11,652 nt of DNA from NCBI GenBank assembly GCA_022565015.1, contig JADFKI010000097.1, forward strand, positions 1-11,652, in the 5' to 3' direction. Shown piece by piece: positions 1 through 7,041 of the stretch; within the stretch, counting starts at the first letter, position 1; each line of letters opens with the position of its first letter. The DNA is from Chloroflexota bacterium (GTDB lineage: Bacteria; Chloroflexota; Dehalococcoidia; Lucifugimonadales; JADFKI01). A program made the position numbers and the translations under genes. The notes beneath the pieces are model-generated. The model searched no databases. It was given only the letters and a program-made list of their open reading frames with translations, and was not told where the DNA came from.

Positions 1-815
1 CCGTCATAGTGTCGCCGGTGGACATCGCCGCGCTGGACCGAATTCTATCTGAGGACAACGACGTCGCCGCCGTCATAGTGGAGTGCAACGGCGCTCACTA
101 CGGCACGTTTCCGTTGCAGAACCCCCAGTTCCTGCACGACCTTCGAGAAGTGACGGCGCGGCACGGCGTCGTCTTCATCATGGACGAGGTCATAACCGGC
201 TTCCGTCTGTCTCCCGGCGGCGCCCAGGTCCGATGGGACCTTCAACCCGATCTGACGACGATGGCGAAGATTATCGCGGGCGGGCAGCCGGGCTCCGCCG
301 TCGGCGGCAGGGCCGATATCATGGAGCTCATGGCCTTCAAGGACGACCCGGAATGGAACAACGTGCTCCGAGTGCCGCAGGGCGGGACCTACAACGCGCA
401 GCCTACGACGGTCGCCGCGGGACTCGCCACGCTGGAGGCCATCGCCAACGAGGGTGTGAACGCCAGGGCCGACGCCATGGCAAAACGCCTGAAGGACGGG
501 CTGAACGAGTCCTTCATTCGGAACGAGGTCACCGGCCACGCTCACGGCATCGCATCGATTGTCCACGTGAACCTCGGCGCCGATTGTAGCTGCGACCGCG
601 ACCTCTGCACCATGCCATTCGCCGAGGTCTACAGCACGATGCCCGTCGAGAAGACTCGCGCGCTGAGACGGGCCATGCTGGTAAACGAGGTCGATATGAT
701 GGGAGGGCGAGCGTTCCTGGTGTCCTCGGCCCACGACGAGCAGGTCATCGACCGCACCATCGACGCATTCTCCCAGTCCCTGAAGGACCTCCGAGAGGAG
801 AGTGGAGTGGTGTAG
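1..815 (+). CDS. Class III PLP-dependent aminotransferase (glutamate-1-semialdehyde aminomutase-like), C-terminal part
   Basis: The reading frame is open to the left edge (first complete codon at base 3), so the 5' part is missing; a GTG at base 9 is probably internal. About 270 of the usual 430-460 residues are visible. Counting from that GTG, FIMDEVITGFR (residues 56-66) holds the PLP-ring aspartate D59, and the MAKIIAGG stretch holds the Schiff-base lysine K87. GGTYNAQPTT matches the small-domain GTFNANP-type motif of the glutamate-1-semialdehyde aminomutase branch. The enzyme should move amino groups in the cytosol, or act as an aminomutase; substrate cannot be read from the sequence. A true tetrapyrrole-pathway HemL is less likely because of the catabolic neighbours and a Cys-rich stretch (CSCDRDLC, near 586-609) that I do not recognise from HemL. 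The gene ends with TAG and is followed by 127 bases before the next start. Confidence 0.9.
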   Translation, partial: VIVSPVDIAALDRILSEDNDVAAVIVECNGAHYGTFPLQNPQFLHDLREVTARHGVVFIMDEVITGFRLSPGGAQVRWDLQPDLTTMAKIIAGGQPGSAVGGRADIMELMAFKDDPEWNNVLRVPQGGTYNAQPTTVAAGLATLEAIANEGVNARADAMAKRLKDGLNESFIRNEVTGHAHGIASIVHVNLGADCSCDRDLCTMPFAEVYSTMPVEKTRALRRAMLVNEVDMMGGRAFLVSSAHDEQVIDRTIDAFSQSLKDLREESGVV

Positions 816-942
816 CGTTTGAACGTCGTAGTATTAATGAAGACATAGATGATTCGAGACGGACGGCGTCGAGGGCATAAGCAGGTCCATTGCACCGGCA
901 ATGCTTGAAGAGCGGCGGCGTTGAAAGGGGAGGGTTTAGATA

Positions 943-1698
943 ATGCCTAAGTACCAGGCACGCGGAAAAGATGAAGGCCGTGGCCGGAAACCGCTCGGTA
1001 GTAGGGCGGCCCGCCGTGAAGAGTCCGATAAAGAAGCCACGTCTTCATCCGCCGGGATTCGCATCGGCGGGAACTTCAGCGACGAGTCGCTGAAGCAAAA
1101 CGCCTTCCTGCTTACGGATAAAGGTCTGATGCAGCCCATGTATTCGACTACGAGGGCCGAGATATCCCGTCAGATACAGCAGGGCCACGGCAACCGCTAC
1201 GCTCAGCGACTTTTCAGTCAGGTAGAGCTACACCAGAGAGCTTCGTCTTCCCAGACCGTCGTGCGACGCGACTGGGCCGGCACGGGCAACTCCAGTCTGT
1301 CGGAAACAAGCGAAAAAAATATGCGGGTCCTGAAGGACCTGGTTGCCGAGATCACGCGTATTCCCGGCAGCGCGGGCACCATCGTCCCGAAGGAGGGCAG
1401 CACGGACCGACGTATAGACATGCAGGGTGAGGTCCCGAGGGAGGACGACACCTGGGCAAACATACAGTGCCAGGTCGGCGGAGACTCTATCGCCGGTGTC
1501 ATATGCCCATTCGACCTCGACCTGGAGAAAGTAAAACTGGGCCTGATTCAGGCACTGGAGGCCGGCGATATTCTGGAGTGGGAGGCGGAAGAGGTCGAGG
1601 AGGTGGACGATGAGCTCGCACAGTGGGTGGAGTCGGAGACGGCCGATACCCCTCCGATAGAGTTGCCTCGCGGTATGAAGTCACCCCCATACCACTGA
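943..1698 (+). CDS. Hypothetical protein with HGNRYAQRL motif (DUF4157/eCIS-associated style)
   Basis: This 251-residue protein has no recognised catalytic domain. The start is ATG 943, preceded by a purine-rich GGGGAGGG ribosome-binding site about 9 bases upstream. The first ~35 residues are basic and low-complexity, and residues 205-235 are strongly acidic (WEAEEVEEVDDELAQW). In between, residues 82-90 read HGNRYAQRL, followed by VELHQRA. From memory, a very similar LQ..HGNRYVQRL..VQ.A motif precedes the DUF4157 peptidase-like domain in proteins linked to extracellular contractile injection systems, and it also occurs in many large Chloroflexota proteins. The HExxH zinc motif of DUF4157 is absent here. 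No signal peptide or membrane segment is seen. It sits between the aminotransferase and the molybdenum hydroxylase, probably in one transcript, but its role there is unknown. The ORF is convincing from its ribosome-binding site, compatible spacing and unbroken length. Confidence 0.75.
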   Translation: MPKYQARGKDEGRGRKPLGSRAARREESDKEATSSSAGIRIGGNFSDESLKQNAFLLTDKGLMQPMYSTTRAEISRQIQQGHGNRYAQRLFSQVELHQRASSSQTVVRRDWAGTGNSSLSETSEKNMRVLKDLVAEITRIPGSAGTIVPKEGSTDRRIDMQGEVPREDDTWANIQCQVGGDSIAGVICPFDLDLEKVKLGLIQALEAGDILEWEAEEVEEVDDELAQWVESETADTPPIELPRGMKSPPYH

Positions 1699-1756
1699 TG
1701 GCCTCCAATGACCGCAGCTACATGACAAACGAGCAAACCTTGATAGGAGCGAAAAA

Positions 1757-4051
1757 ATGGCCGCAGCGGAATACGAGCCCAGCGTAGTCCTGTCCAATAC
1801 CACTTACGACGTCATCGGCACGCGGCCAATCCGTCACGACGGCGCGGACAAGGTGACGGGAAGGGCCCTGTACGGAGCGGACTATCAGTCCGCCGGCCTG
1901 CTGCACGGCAAGATACTGCGAAGTCCCCATGCGCACGCCAGAATCAACTCCATCGACACGGGCAAGGCGGAGGCCCTGCAAGGCGTCTATGCCGTCGTCA
2001 CCTTTCAGGACCTGCCGGACACGCCTTCGGGTGCAACAGTCGATTACGGCGAGGGCGCCATGGACCTCGGTTATATGCGGACCAACGTGATGGCAAAGGA
2101 CAAAGTGCTCTACGTCGGTCATGCGATAGCGGGCGTGGCGGCGATCAGCGACCATGTCGCGGAAGAAGCACTCAACCTGATGGAGGTCGAATACGAGGTC
2201 CTGCCTTCGGTCGTGACGGCGCCCGACGGCATGAGCGGGGACGCGCCCATCTTGATAGACGAGCTGAGGACGAATGAGCTCGGTCGGGAGGGCGGCGGAC
2301 CCAGCAACGTCGCCGAGCATTTTCGGCACGAGCTTGGAGACGTCGCTCAGGGTTTTCTCCAGGCCGATGTCGTCGTCGAAAAAGAGTTCAATACCGCGAT
2401 GGTCCACCAGGGCTACATCGAGCCCCAGAACGTGACCGCGCTCTGGAACAACGACGGCAGAGTCCATATCTGGACGAGCACCCAGGGGCCCTTCGAGGTC
2501 CGAGGCGCGGTGGCGGCGTGTCTGGACGTGCCGGTCTCCCAGGTGAAGGTGACCCCAATGGAGATCGGTGGCGGCTTCGGCGGCAAGTTCCCACTCTACC
2601 ACGACCCCGTGGCGGCGCTGCTATCGAAGAAGACTGGCCGGGCCGTCAAGATCGTAATGACCCGGAAAGAGGTCTTCGAGGGGACCGGCCCGACCTCGGG
2701 GTCCTACATTCGAGTAAAGATCGGCGCGACGAACGACGGCAAGATAACGGCGGCCGAGGCTTACCTCGCATACGAGGCCGGCGGGTATCCCGGCTCGCCT
2801 GTCGGCGCGGCGGCCGAGACCGTGTTTGGGCCCTACGACTTAGCCAACGTCGTGATCGACGGCTACGATGTCCTCGTAAACAAGCCGAAGGCGGGCGCGT
2901 ACCGGGCTCCCGGCGCGACGAACGCCGCCTTCGCGGCCGAGACTGTCATCGACGAGTTGGCCGAGAAGCTCGGGCTGGACCCCGTTGAGTTTCGCCTCAA
3001 TAACGCCGCGAAGGAAGGCACGAGAAGGGCCAGCGGTCTGGTGTTCCCTCGAATCGGAATGATCGAGATGCTGGAGGCCCTGAAGAGCCATCCGCACTGG
3101 AACGCACCGCTGGACGGCCCCAACAAGGGACGCGGTGTGGCGGTCGGCTACTGGATGAACGGCGGGGCCGAGTCCAGCTGTACGATCAGCATTAACGCCG
3201 ACGGCACGCTGAACCTGATCGAGGGCTCCGCCGACATTGGCGGCACACGCACCTCCGTCGCCATGCAGGCCGCCGAGGTCCTGGGCATAAAGGCCGAGCA
3301 GGTGCATCCGGCCGTTGCCGACACCGACTCGATAGGGTACACGAGTGGGACGGGGGGAAGCAGTGTTACCTTCAAGACGGGCTGGGCCGCACATGAGGCG
3401 GCGCAACATCTGAAGGAGCAGCTAGTGCAGCGCGCGGCGAGCATCTGGGATATCGACGCGGAGGCCGTGACCCTGGAAGGCGGCGTGTTTCAGTCGAAGT
3501 CAGACCCGGAGCTGAGGATGTCCTTTCAAGAGCTGGCGGCGCGGCTAAACGGCACGGGAGGGCCCATAGCGGGCCGGGGCTCTGTAAACGCCTCTGGACC
3601 CGGCGGGGCCTTCGCGGGTTGCATCGCAGACGTAGAGGTGGACCCTGAGACCGGCAAGGTCGACATCCTGAGGTTCACCGTCGTTCAGGACACGGGCAAG
3701 GCGATTCATCCAAGCTACGTCGAGGGCCAGATGCAGGGAGGCGCGGCCCAGGGGATCGGCTGGGCGTTGAACGAGGAATATTACATGAGCGAGAGCGGCC
3801 AGATGCTGAATTCCAGCCTTCTGGACTATCGCATGCCCACCAGCCTAGACTTGCCGATGATAGACACGGTCATAGTAGAGGTGCCCAATCCCAACCATCC
3901 ATTCGGCGTCAGGGGGGTGGGGGAGGTCCCCATCATCCCACCTCCGGCCGCAGTGGCCAATGCCATCTACAGGGCCGTTGGGGTCCGAATGGACAGGCTG
4001 CCCATGAATCCCGTCGCCATCATGGAGGCCATATGGAAGCTGAACGGGTAG
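1757..4051 (+). CDS. Xanthine dehydrogenase-family molybdopterin-binding (large) subunit
   Basis: This 764-residue protein has the length and motif order of the Mo-cofactor subunit of the xanthine oxidase superfamily (xanthine dehydrogenase, CoxL-like, aldehyde and aromatic hydroxylases). Residues 22-60 carry the N-terminal a/b-hammerhead start (RPIRHDGADKVTGRALYGAD). Residues 271-277 are the GGGFGGK cofactor loop, and residues 655-668 are VEGQMQGGAAQGIG. VRGVGEVPIIPPPAA near residue 723 contains the catalytic glutamate (E723) that deprotonates the Mo-OH. The active-site loop reads AYRAPG (381-386), not the Cys-containing loop of form I CO dehydrogenase, so CO oxidation is unlikely. Such enzymes hydroxylate N-heterocycles, purines or aldehydes. 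The FAD and 2Fe-2S subunits are not encoded in the window. Start ATG 1757 has a TAGGAG site 7 bases upstream. The ureohydrolase follows after 57 bases. Family assignment is firm; the substrate is not known. Confidence 0.93.
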   Translation: MAAAEYEPSVVLSNTTYDVIGTRPIRHDGADKVTGRALYGADYQSAGLLHGKILRSPHAHARINSIDTGKAEALQGVYAVVTFQDLPDTPSGATVDYGEGAMDLGYMRTNVMAKDKVLYVGHAIAGVAAISDHVAEEALNLMEVEYEVLPSVVTAPDGMSGDAPILIDELRTNELGREGGGPSNVAEHFRHELGDVAQGFLQADVVVEKEFNTAMVHQGYIEPQNVTALWNNDGRVHIWTSTQGPFEVRGAVAACLDVPVSQVKVTPMEIGGGFGGKFPLYHDPVAALLSKKTGRAVKIVMTRKEVFEGTGPTSGSYIRVKIGATNDGKITAAEAYLAYEAGGYPGSPVGAAAETVFGPYDLANVVIDGYDVLVNKPKAGAYRAPGATNAAFAAETVIDELAEKLGLDPVEFRLNNAAKEGTRRASGLVFPRIGMIEMLEALKSHPHWNAPLDGPNKGRGVAVGYWMNGGAESSCTISINADGTLNLIEGSADIGGTRTSVAMQAAEVLGIKAEQVHPAVADTDSIGYTSGTGGSSVTFKTGWAAHEAAQHLKEQLVQRAASIWDIDAEAVTLEGGVFQSKSDPELRMSFQELAARLNGTGGPIAGRGSVNASGPGGAFAGCIADVEVDPETGKVDILRFTVVQDTGKAIHPSYVEGQMQGGAAQGIGWALNEEYYMSESGQMLNSSLLDYRMPTSLDLPMIDTVIVEVPNPNHPFGVRGVGEVPIIPPPAAVANAIYRAVGVRMDRLPMNPVAIMEAIWKLNG

Positions 4052-4108
4052 CGGCGTGACTACGCTCGCATCGCATCTATCAGCTTCAACGTGGGAAGGG
4101 AAGCGCTC

Positions 4109-5095
4109 ATGACCGCTGACGACTCGGCTCCGAGCAACGACCTGGGATCGCCAAGGTACGCCTTCGCCGGTATACCGTCGTTTCTCAGAGCGAAAATCTG
4201 TACCGATCTCGACCAGCTCGACGCCGACATTGCCGTCATAGGCGTGCCCACGGACGAGGGCTCGCCCTTCATGCCAGGATCTCGATTTGGACCGCGGTCC
4301 ATCCGCGAGCATTCCCTGAGATTCGGGACCAGGGGATACTACGATCACGACGCGGACCAGGTGTATCTGAGCTATGAGCTCGAAAACAAGCGGATCGCCG
4401 ACGTAGGTGACGCGGATGTCTGGCCCACCGACGTCGAAGGCACCTTCCGGCGAATCACGGAGGCCGTCGAAGGCATCCTGAAGGCGGGCGCGATGCCCGT
4501 GGTGCTTGGCGGAGACCACGCTATAACATTTCCAGTCGTTCGGGCGTTTAGCGAGCCTCTGCACGTGGTCCACTTCGATGCGCACATCGACTATTCCCCC
4601 TTCATGCACGGATTCGAATACTCTAATTCGCACGCCTTTCGCCATATCCATCACATGTCTCATGTGCAGAGTCTGACTCAGGTAGGCATTCGGAGCTTGC
4701 GAAACGTCAAGGACTGGGTCGACGATTCGATCAGCGACGGAAATCGGGTCATCGGCATGACTGAAGCGCGTGAGCTGGGGCCCCAGGGGCTCGCCGAGCT
4801 GCTGCCCGGAGGCGCGCGCTGCTACGTCAGCATCGATATCGACGTGCTCGACCTGCCGTTGGTGCCTGGATGCGTGTCCGCCGAGCCCAACGGCATGAGC
4901 TACGCGGAGCTGCGTGACTCCCTGTTTGCGCTGGCGGAGCATCTGGACATAGTGGGCTTCGACCTGGTGGAGGTAAATCCTCAGCTGGATGTTGGCACGG
5001 GGATTACGTCGTACCTCGCCGCACATACGATACTGGAGTTTCTCGGCCGCATATGCGCTCAGCCACGTTGGATTGCAAGAAGAAAAACGAGCTAG
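4109..5095 (+). CDS. Agmatinase/arginase-family ureohydrolase
   Basis: Ureohydrolases use a binuclear Mn (or Ni) centre to split a guanidino compound into urea and an amine. All metal-binding motifs are intact. Numbered from ATG 4109 (328 residues), GGDHA has H137, FDAHID has D157, H159 and D161, and SIDIDVLD has D243 and D245. The usual C-terminal FDLVEVNP motif is also present. The substrate-side loop after SIDIDVLD reads LPLVPGCVSAEPNG, where agmatinases usually show PAFAPGTGTPEPGG, so the substrate may be something other than agmatine, for example guanidinobutyrate or a formimino compound. I chose ATG 4109 rather than GTG 4091 because GGGAAGGGAA lies 7-8 bases before the ATG, and the six extra residues of the longer form have no family counterpart. 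It is the last gene of the left block. Cytosolic; family certain, substrate uncertain. Confidence 0.92.
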   Translation: MTADDSAPSNDLGSPRYAFAGIPSFLRAKICTDLDQLDADIAVIGVPTDEGSPFMPGSRFGPRSIREHSLRFGTRGYYDHDADQVYLSYELENKRIADVGDADVWPTDVEGTFRRITEAVEGILKAGAMPVVLGGDHAITFPVVRAFSEPLHVVHFDAHIDYSPFMHGFEYSNSHAFRHIHHMSHVQSLTQVGIRSLRNVKDWVDDSISDGNRVIGMTEARELGPQGLAELLPGGARCYVSIDIDVLDLPLVPGCVSAEPNGMSYAELRDSLFALAEHLDIVGFDLVEVNPQLDVGTGITSYLAAHTILEFLGRICAQPRWIARRKTS

Positions 5096-5097
5096 AG

Positions 5098-5118
5098 TGG
5101 AGGTAGGAGATGCCTCCA
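5098..5118 (+). other. Short stem-loop just after the ureohydrolase stop
   Basis: TGGAGG (5098-5103) pairs with CCTCCA (5113-5118) around a 9-base loop, starting 3 bases after the stop codon. No T-run follows, so a classical rho-independent terminator is not supported. It may be chance or a weak 3'-end structure. The rest of the stretch to 5237 holds no gene that I can support; a second weak stem is CGTCGG (5148-5153) with CCGACG (5169-5174). Confidence 0.2.
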
Positions 5119-5237
5119 GCTATTCGATAGACACGGTCCTGTATAGGCGTCGGTTCGAAGTGCGGGTCCCGACGATCCAGGCGCGCCGATGAGAAGAGTG
5201 CGGCCCATCAGATGAGCATCCCATGCGGCCGCCCGAC

Positions 5238-5410
5238 TTAGAGCCTATCCGAAAACTGCCACGAATGGTTCGACAAGCTCACCACGAACGGGCAATCTTC
5301 CGTTCGTCCTGTCCGACTCTTCAAACAGAATATCTTCGGACTCCGCTTCTGCGGAGAGCGCTGTCGAAGGACCGTAAAACGTCATATTAAGGTTTTCGGA
5401 TAGGCTCTTA
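5238..5410. mobile_element. MITE-like element with 16-bp terminal inverted repeats and TTA duplication
   Basis: GAGCCTATCCGAAAAC at 5241-5256 and its exact reverse complement at 5392-5407 bound a 167-bp element. TTA lies directly outside both ends (5238-5240 and 5408-5410), which looks like a 3-bp target duplication. The end sequence and a T-N-A duplication fit, from memory, the IS1031/ISL2-type subgroups of the IS5 family. There is no transposase ORF inside, so the element would be non-autonomous. It fills most of the 350-base gap between the two convergent operons, where its folded RNA could also act as a two-way transcription terminator. Structure is seen directly; the family name is inference. 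Confidence 0.8.
5267..5370. repeat. Inner imperfect palindrome of the MITE-like element
   Basis: Inside the terminal repeats, TTCGACA (5269-5275) pairs with TGTCGAA (5362-5368). ACGAACGG (5284-5291) pairs with CCGTTCGT (5300-5307) around an 8-base loop, and CTCCGC (5341-5346) pairs with GCGGAG (5351-5356), flanked by CTTCG (5334-5338) and CGAAG (5365-5369). The left arm reads TTCGACAAGCTC...ACGAACGG, which resembles an intergenic repeat I recall from many environmental genomes. The right arm looks like the inverted copy of that unit, split by about 44 bases between 5311 and 5356. The whole element could fold into one long branched hairpin. Confidence 0.65.
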
Positions 5411-5445
5411 ATGGACCTCATTGACAGAGGATATGATCGCGAGGC

Positions 5446-7041
5446 CTATTGAGACGCCTTTGGCCTGTTCGTACTAGGGATCGGCGGGTGGTCCAGTACC
5501 TCACGGACTTTTAGCGCGAGGACATCCGGGGTAAAGGGCTTTTGAATAAACTGGCCGTCCTCCGCATACAAGGTGCGGAGAGCATCATTATCGTCGATAT
5601 AACCCGATGTGAGCAGCACCTTTGTCTCGGGGTGAATCTCCTTCATCTGCGTTGCGAGCTCCATGCCGCCCATTAACGGCATTACAACGTCGGTCAGCAG
5701 AAGATGTATCTCTTCGTCGGCGTGTTCCTGGGCCTTCTGGATGGCTTCCACACCGTTGGTGGCCTCCAGCACCGAGTAGCCGTGGTCGCGTAAGGTCTGC
5801 GTCATCATCTCAAGCACAGACGGCTCATCCTCTACCAGGAACAGGGTCTCCGTGCCAAATGCCGACACATGGACGTCTTCTACGGTCGTTGTAACGTCGG
5901 CGATGTCGTCGATGCGCGGCAAATATATGCGGAAAGAGGTGCCCTTTCCAAGCTCGCTTTCGACCGTGATGAACCCATTGTTCTGCTCCAGTATTGTGGA
6001 GCAGGTCGACAGTCCCAGACCTGTTCCCCTGCTTTCTTCTTTCGTGGTGAAGAAGGGTTCGAAGATCCGGTCCTGTACTTCGGGGGACATGCCTGTGCCG
6101 GTGTCGGTGACCGTCAGGGTCACGTAGGACCCGTTGGGTATACCCTCGGGCCCCACGTTTTCGTCGTCGTCGACCGTCAACTCGCCCGTATCGACCGTAA
6201 TCTTCCCGAGGCCGGGCATGGCATCGCGGGCGTTGACGGCGAGATTTACCAGTATCTGCGTGAACTGGCTCGGGTCGATATTGGTCAGGCCGATGTCTTG
6301 ATGCAGCAATACGACCAGCTCGATATCCTCGCCGATCACTCTGCGCAGCATATCGTTCGTGTCGAGGACAAGCTCGTTCAGGCTCACTACCCTGGACTGC
6401 AAGGCGTCGCGCCGAGAATATGACAGCAGCTGCTGGGTCAGACGGGCGCCGCGTTGTGCGATCTTCTTGATCTCCTGGATGTCTCGGATTACGGACTCCT
6501 GCGGGCGCTCGGGCTTCATCAAGAGCTCCGAATAGCCCATGATCGCCGTCAGCAGGTTGTTGAAATCGTGGGCGACTCCGCTTGCAAGCCTGCCTACGCC
6601 CTCCATCTTCTGGGCGTGCTGTAGCTGCTCGATGTAATGGGCGGTCTCCTGTTCGAGCCGCTGCTGCTGTAGCTCGAGCAACCGCTCACCGACGCTGACC
6701 CGCGCACGCAACTCTTCCGAATCGAAGGGTTTCGTCACGTAGTCGTCTGCTCCGGCGCGCAGGCCTTCTACGATATCCTCTCTTCGCCCTTTGGACGTGA
6801 GCAGTATGACGTAGGGCGGCGTAAGACCCTCCGTCTCGCTTATCTTCTGGCAGACCTCGACGCCGTCCATATCCGGCATCATCCAGTCCAGGATGACCAG
6901 CTCCGGCGGGTCCTCGCCCTGAATCGCCTCCCACGCGTCGCTGCCGTTGGCGGCGGTCGAAACGTCATACCCCCATCTCAAGAGGGTTGTTTCGAGAAGT
7001 AGTCGGGTGGACCTGTCGTCTTCAGCTACCAGTACCTTCAT
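5446..7041 (-). CDS. Soluble hybrid histidine kinase, REC-HisKA-HATPase-REC
   Basis: This 531-residue protein has four modules. An N-terminal receiver (1-120) carries acidic residues at D8/D9, phospho-acceptor D52 and K104. A HisKA segment has GVAHDFNNLL with H158, and a HATPase_c domain follows (about 225-376) with N270 (QILVNLAVNARDAM), DTGTGM and GTGLGL boxes. A C-terminal receiver (398-515) has D451 and K501. No membrane segment or input domain other than the first receiver is present, so it is cytosolic and probably driven by phosphate from a partner. Its ATG overlaps the stop of the upstream heme-kinase gene as ATGA (7038-7041), giving translational coupling. The likely route is HPt of the partner to D52 here, then modulation of H158 and D451. 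There is no DNA-binding or GGDEF output, so the last step must act on another protein. Kinase and receiver motifs are all intact. Confidence 0.95.
   Translation of the reverse strand: MKVLVAEDDRSTRLLLETTLLRWGYDVSTAANGSDAWEAIQGEDPPELVILDWMMPDMDGVEVCQKISETEGLTPPYVILLTSKGRREDIVEGLRAGADDYVTKPFDSEELRARVSVGERLLELQQQRLEQETAHYIEQLQHAQKMEGVGRLASGVAHDFNNLLTAIMGYSELLMKPERPQESVIRDIQEIKKIAQRGARLTQQLLSYSRRDALQSRVVSLNELVLDTNDMLRRVIGEDIELVVLLHQDIGLTNIDPSQFTQILVNLAVNARDAMPGLGKITVDTGELTVDDDENVGPEGIPNGSYVTLTVTDTGTGMSPEVQDRIFEPFFTTKEESRGTGLGLSTCSTILEQNNGFITVESELGKGTSFRIYLPRIDDIADVTTTVEDVHVSAFGTETLFLVEDEPSVLEMMTQTLRDHGYSVLEATNGVEAIQKAQEHADEEIHLLLTDVVMPLMGGMELATQMKEIHPETKVLLTSGYIDDNDALRTLYAEDGQFIQKPFTPDVLALKVREVLDHPPIPSTNRPKASQ

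Noticed and set aside
45..734. Minus-strand ORF of 229 codons opposite the aminotransferase
   Set aside because: Shadow frame of a gene with clear PLP motifs.
1718..2602. Minus-strand ORF of 294 codons under the molybdenum hydroxylase gene
   Set aside because: Antisense shadow of a well-supported gene, with a composition rich in His, Arg and Asp and no recognisable domain.
1757..4051. Form I carbon monoxide dehydrogenase large subunit (CoxL)
   Set aside because: The active-site loop is AYRAPG and lacks the cysteine-containing loop of form I CoxL.
3845..5026. Long minus-strand ORF (393 codons) across the end of the molybdenum hydroxylase and the ureohydrolase
   Set aside because: It is antisense to two genes with intact family motifs, spans their intergenic gap and resembles no family; open antisense frames are common in G+C-rich coding DNA.
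5140..5180. Possible tRNA T-arm because of GGTTCGAAG
   Set aside because: The flanking bases do not form a T-stem, and no anticodon arm or acceptor stem fits.
5869..6423. Plus-strand ORF of 184 codons opposite the soluble hybrid kinase
   Set aside because: Antisense to the HATPase region whose motifs are all on the minus strand.
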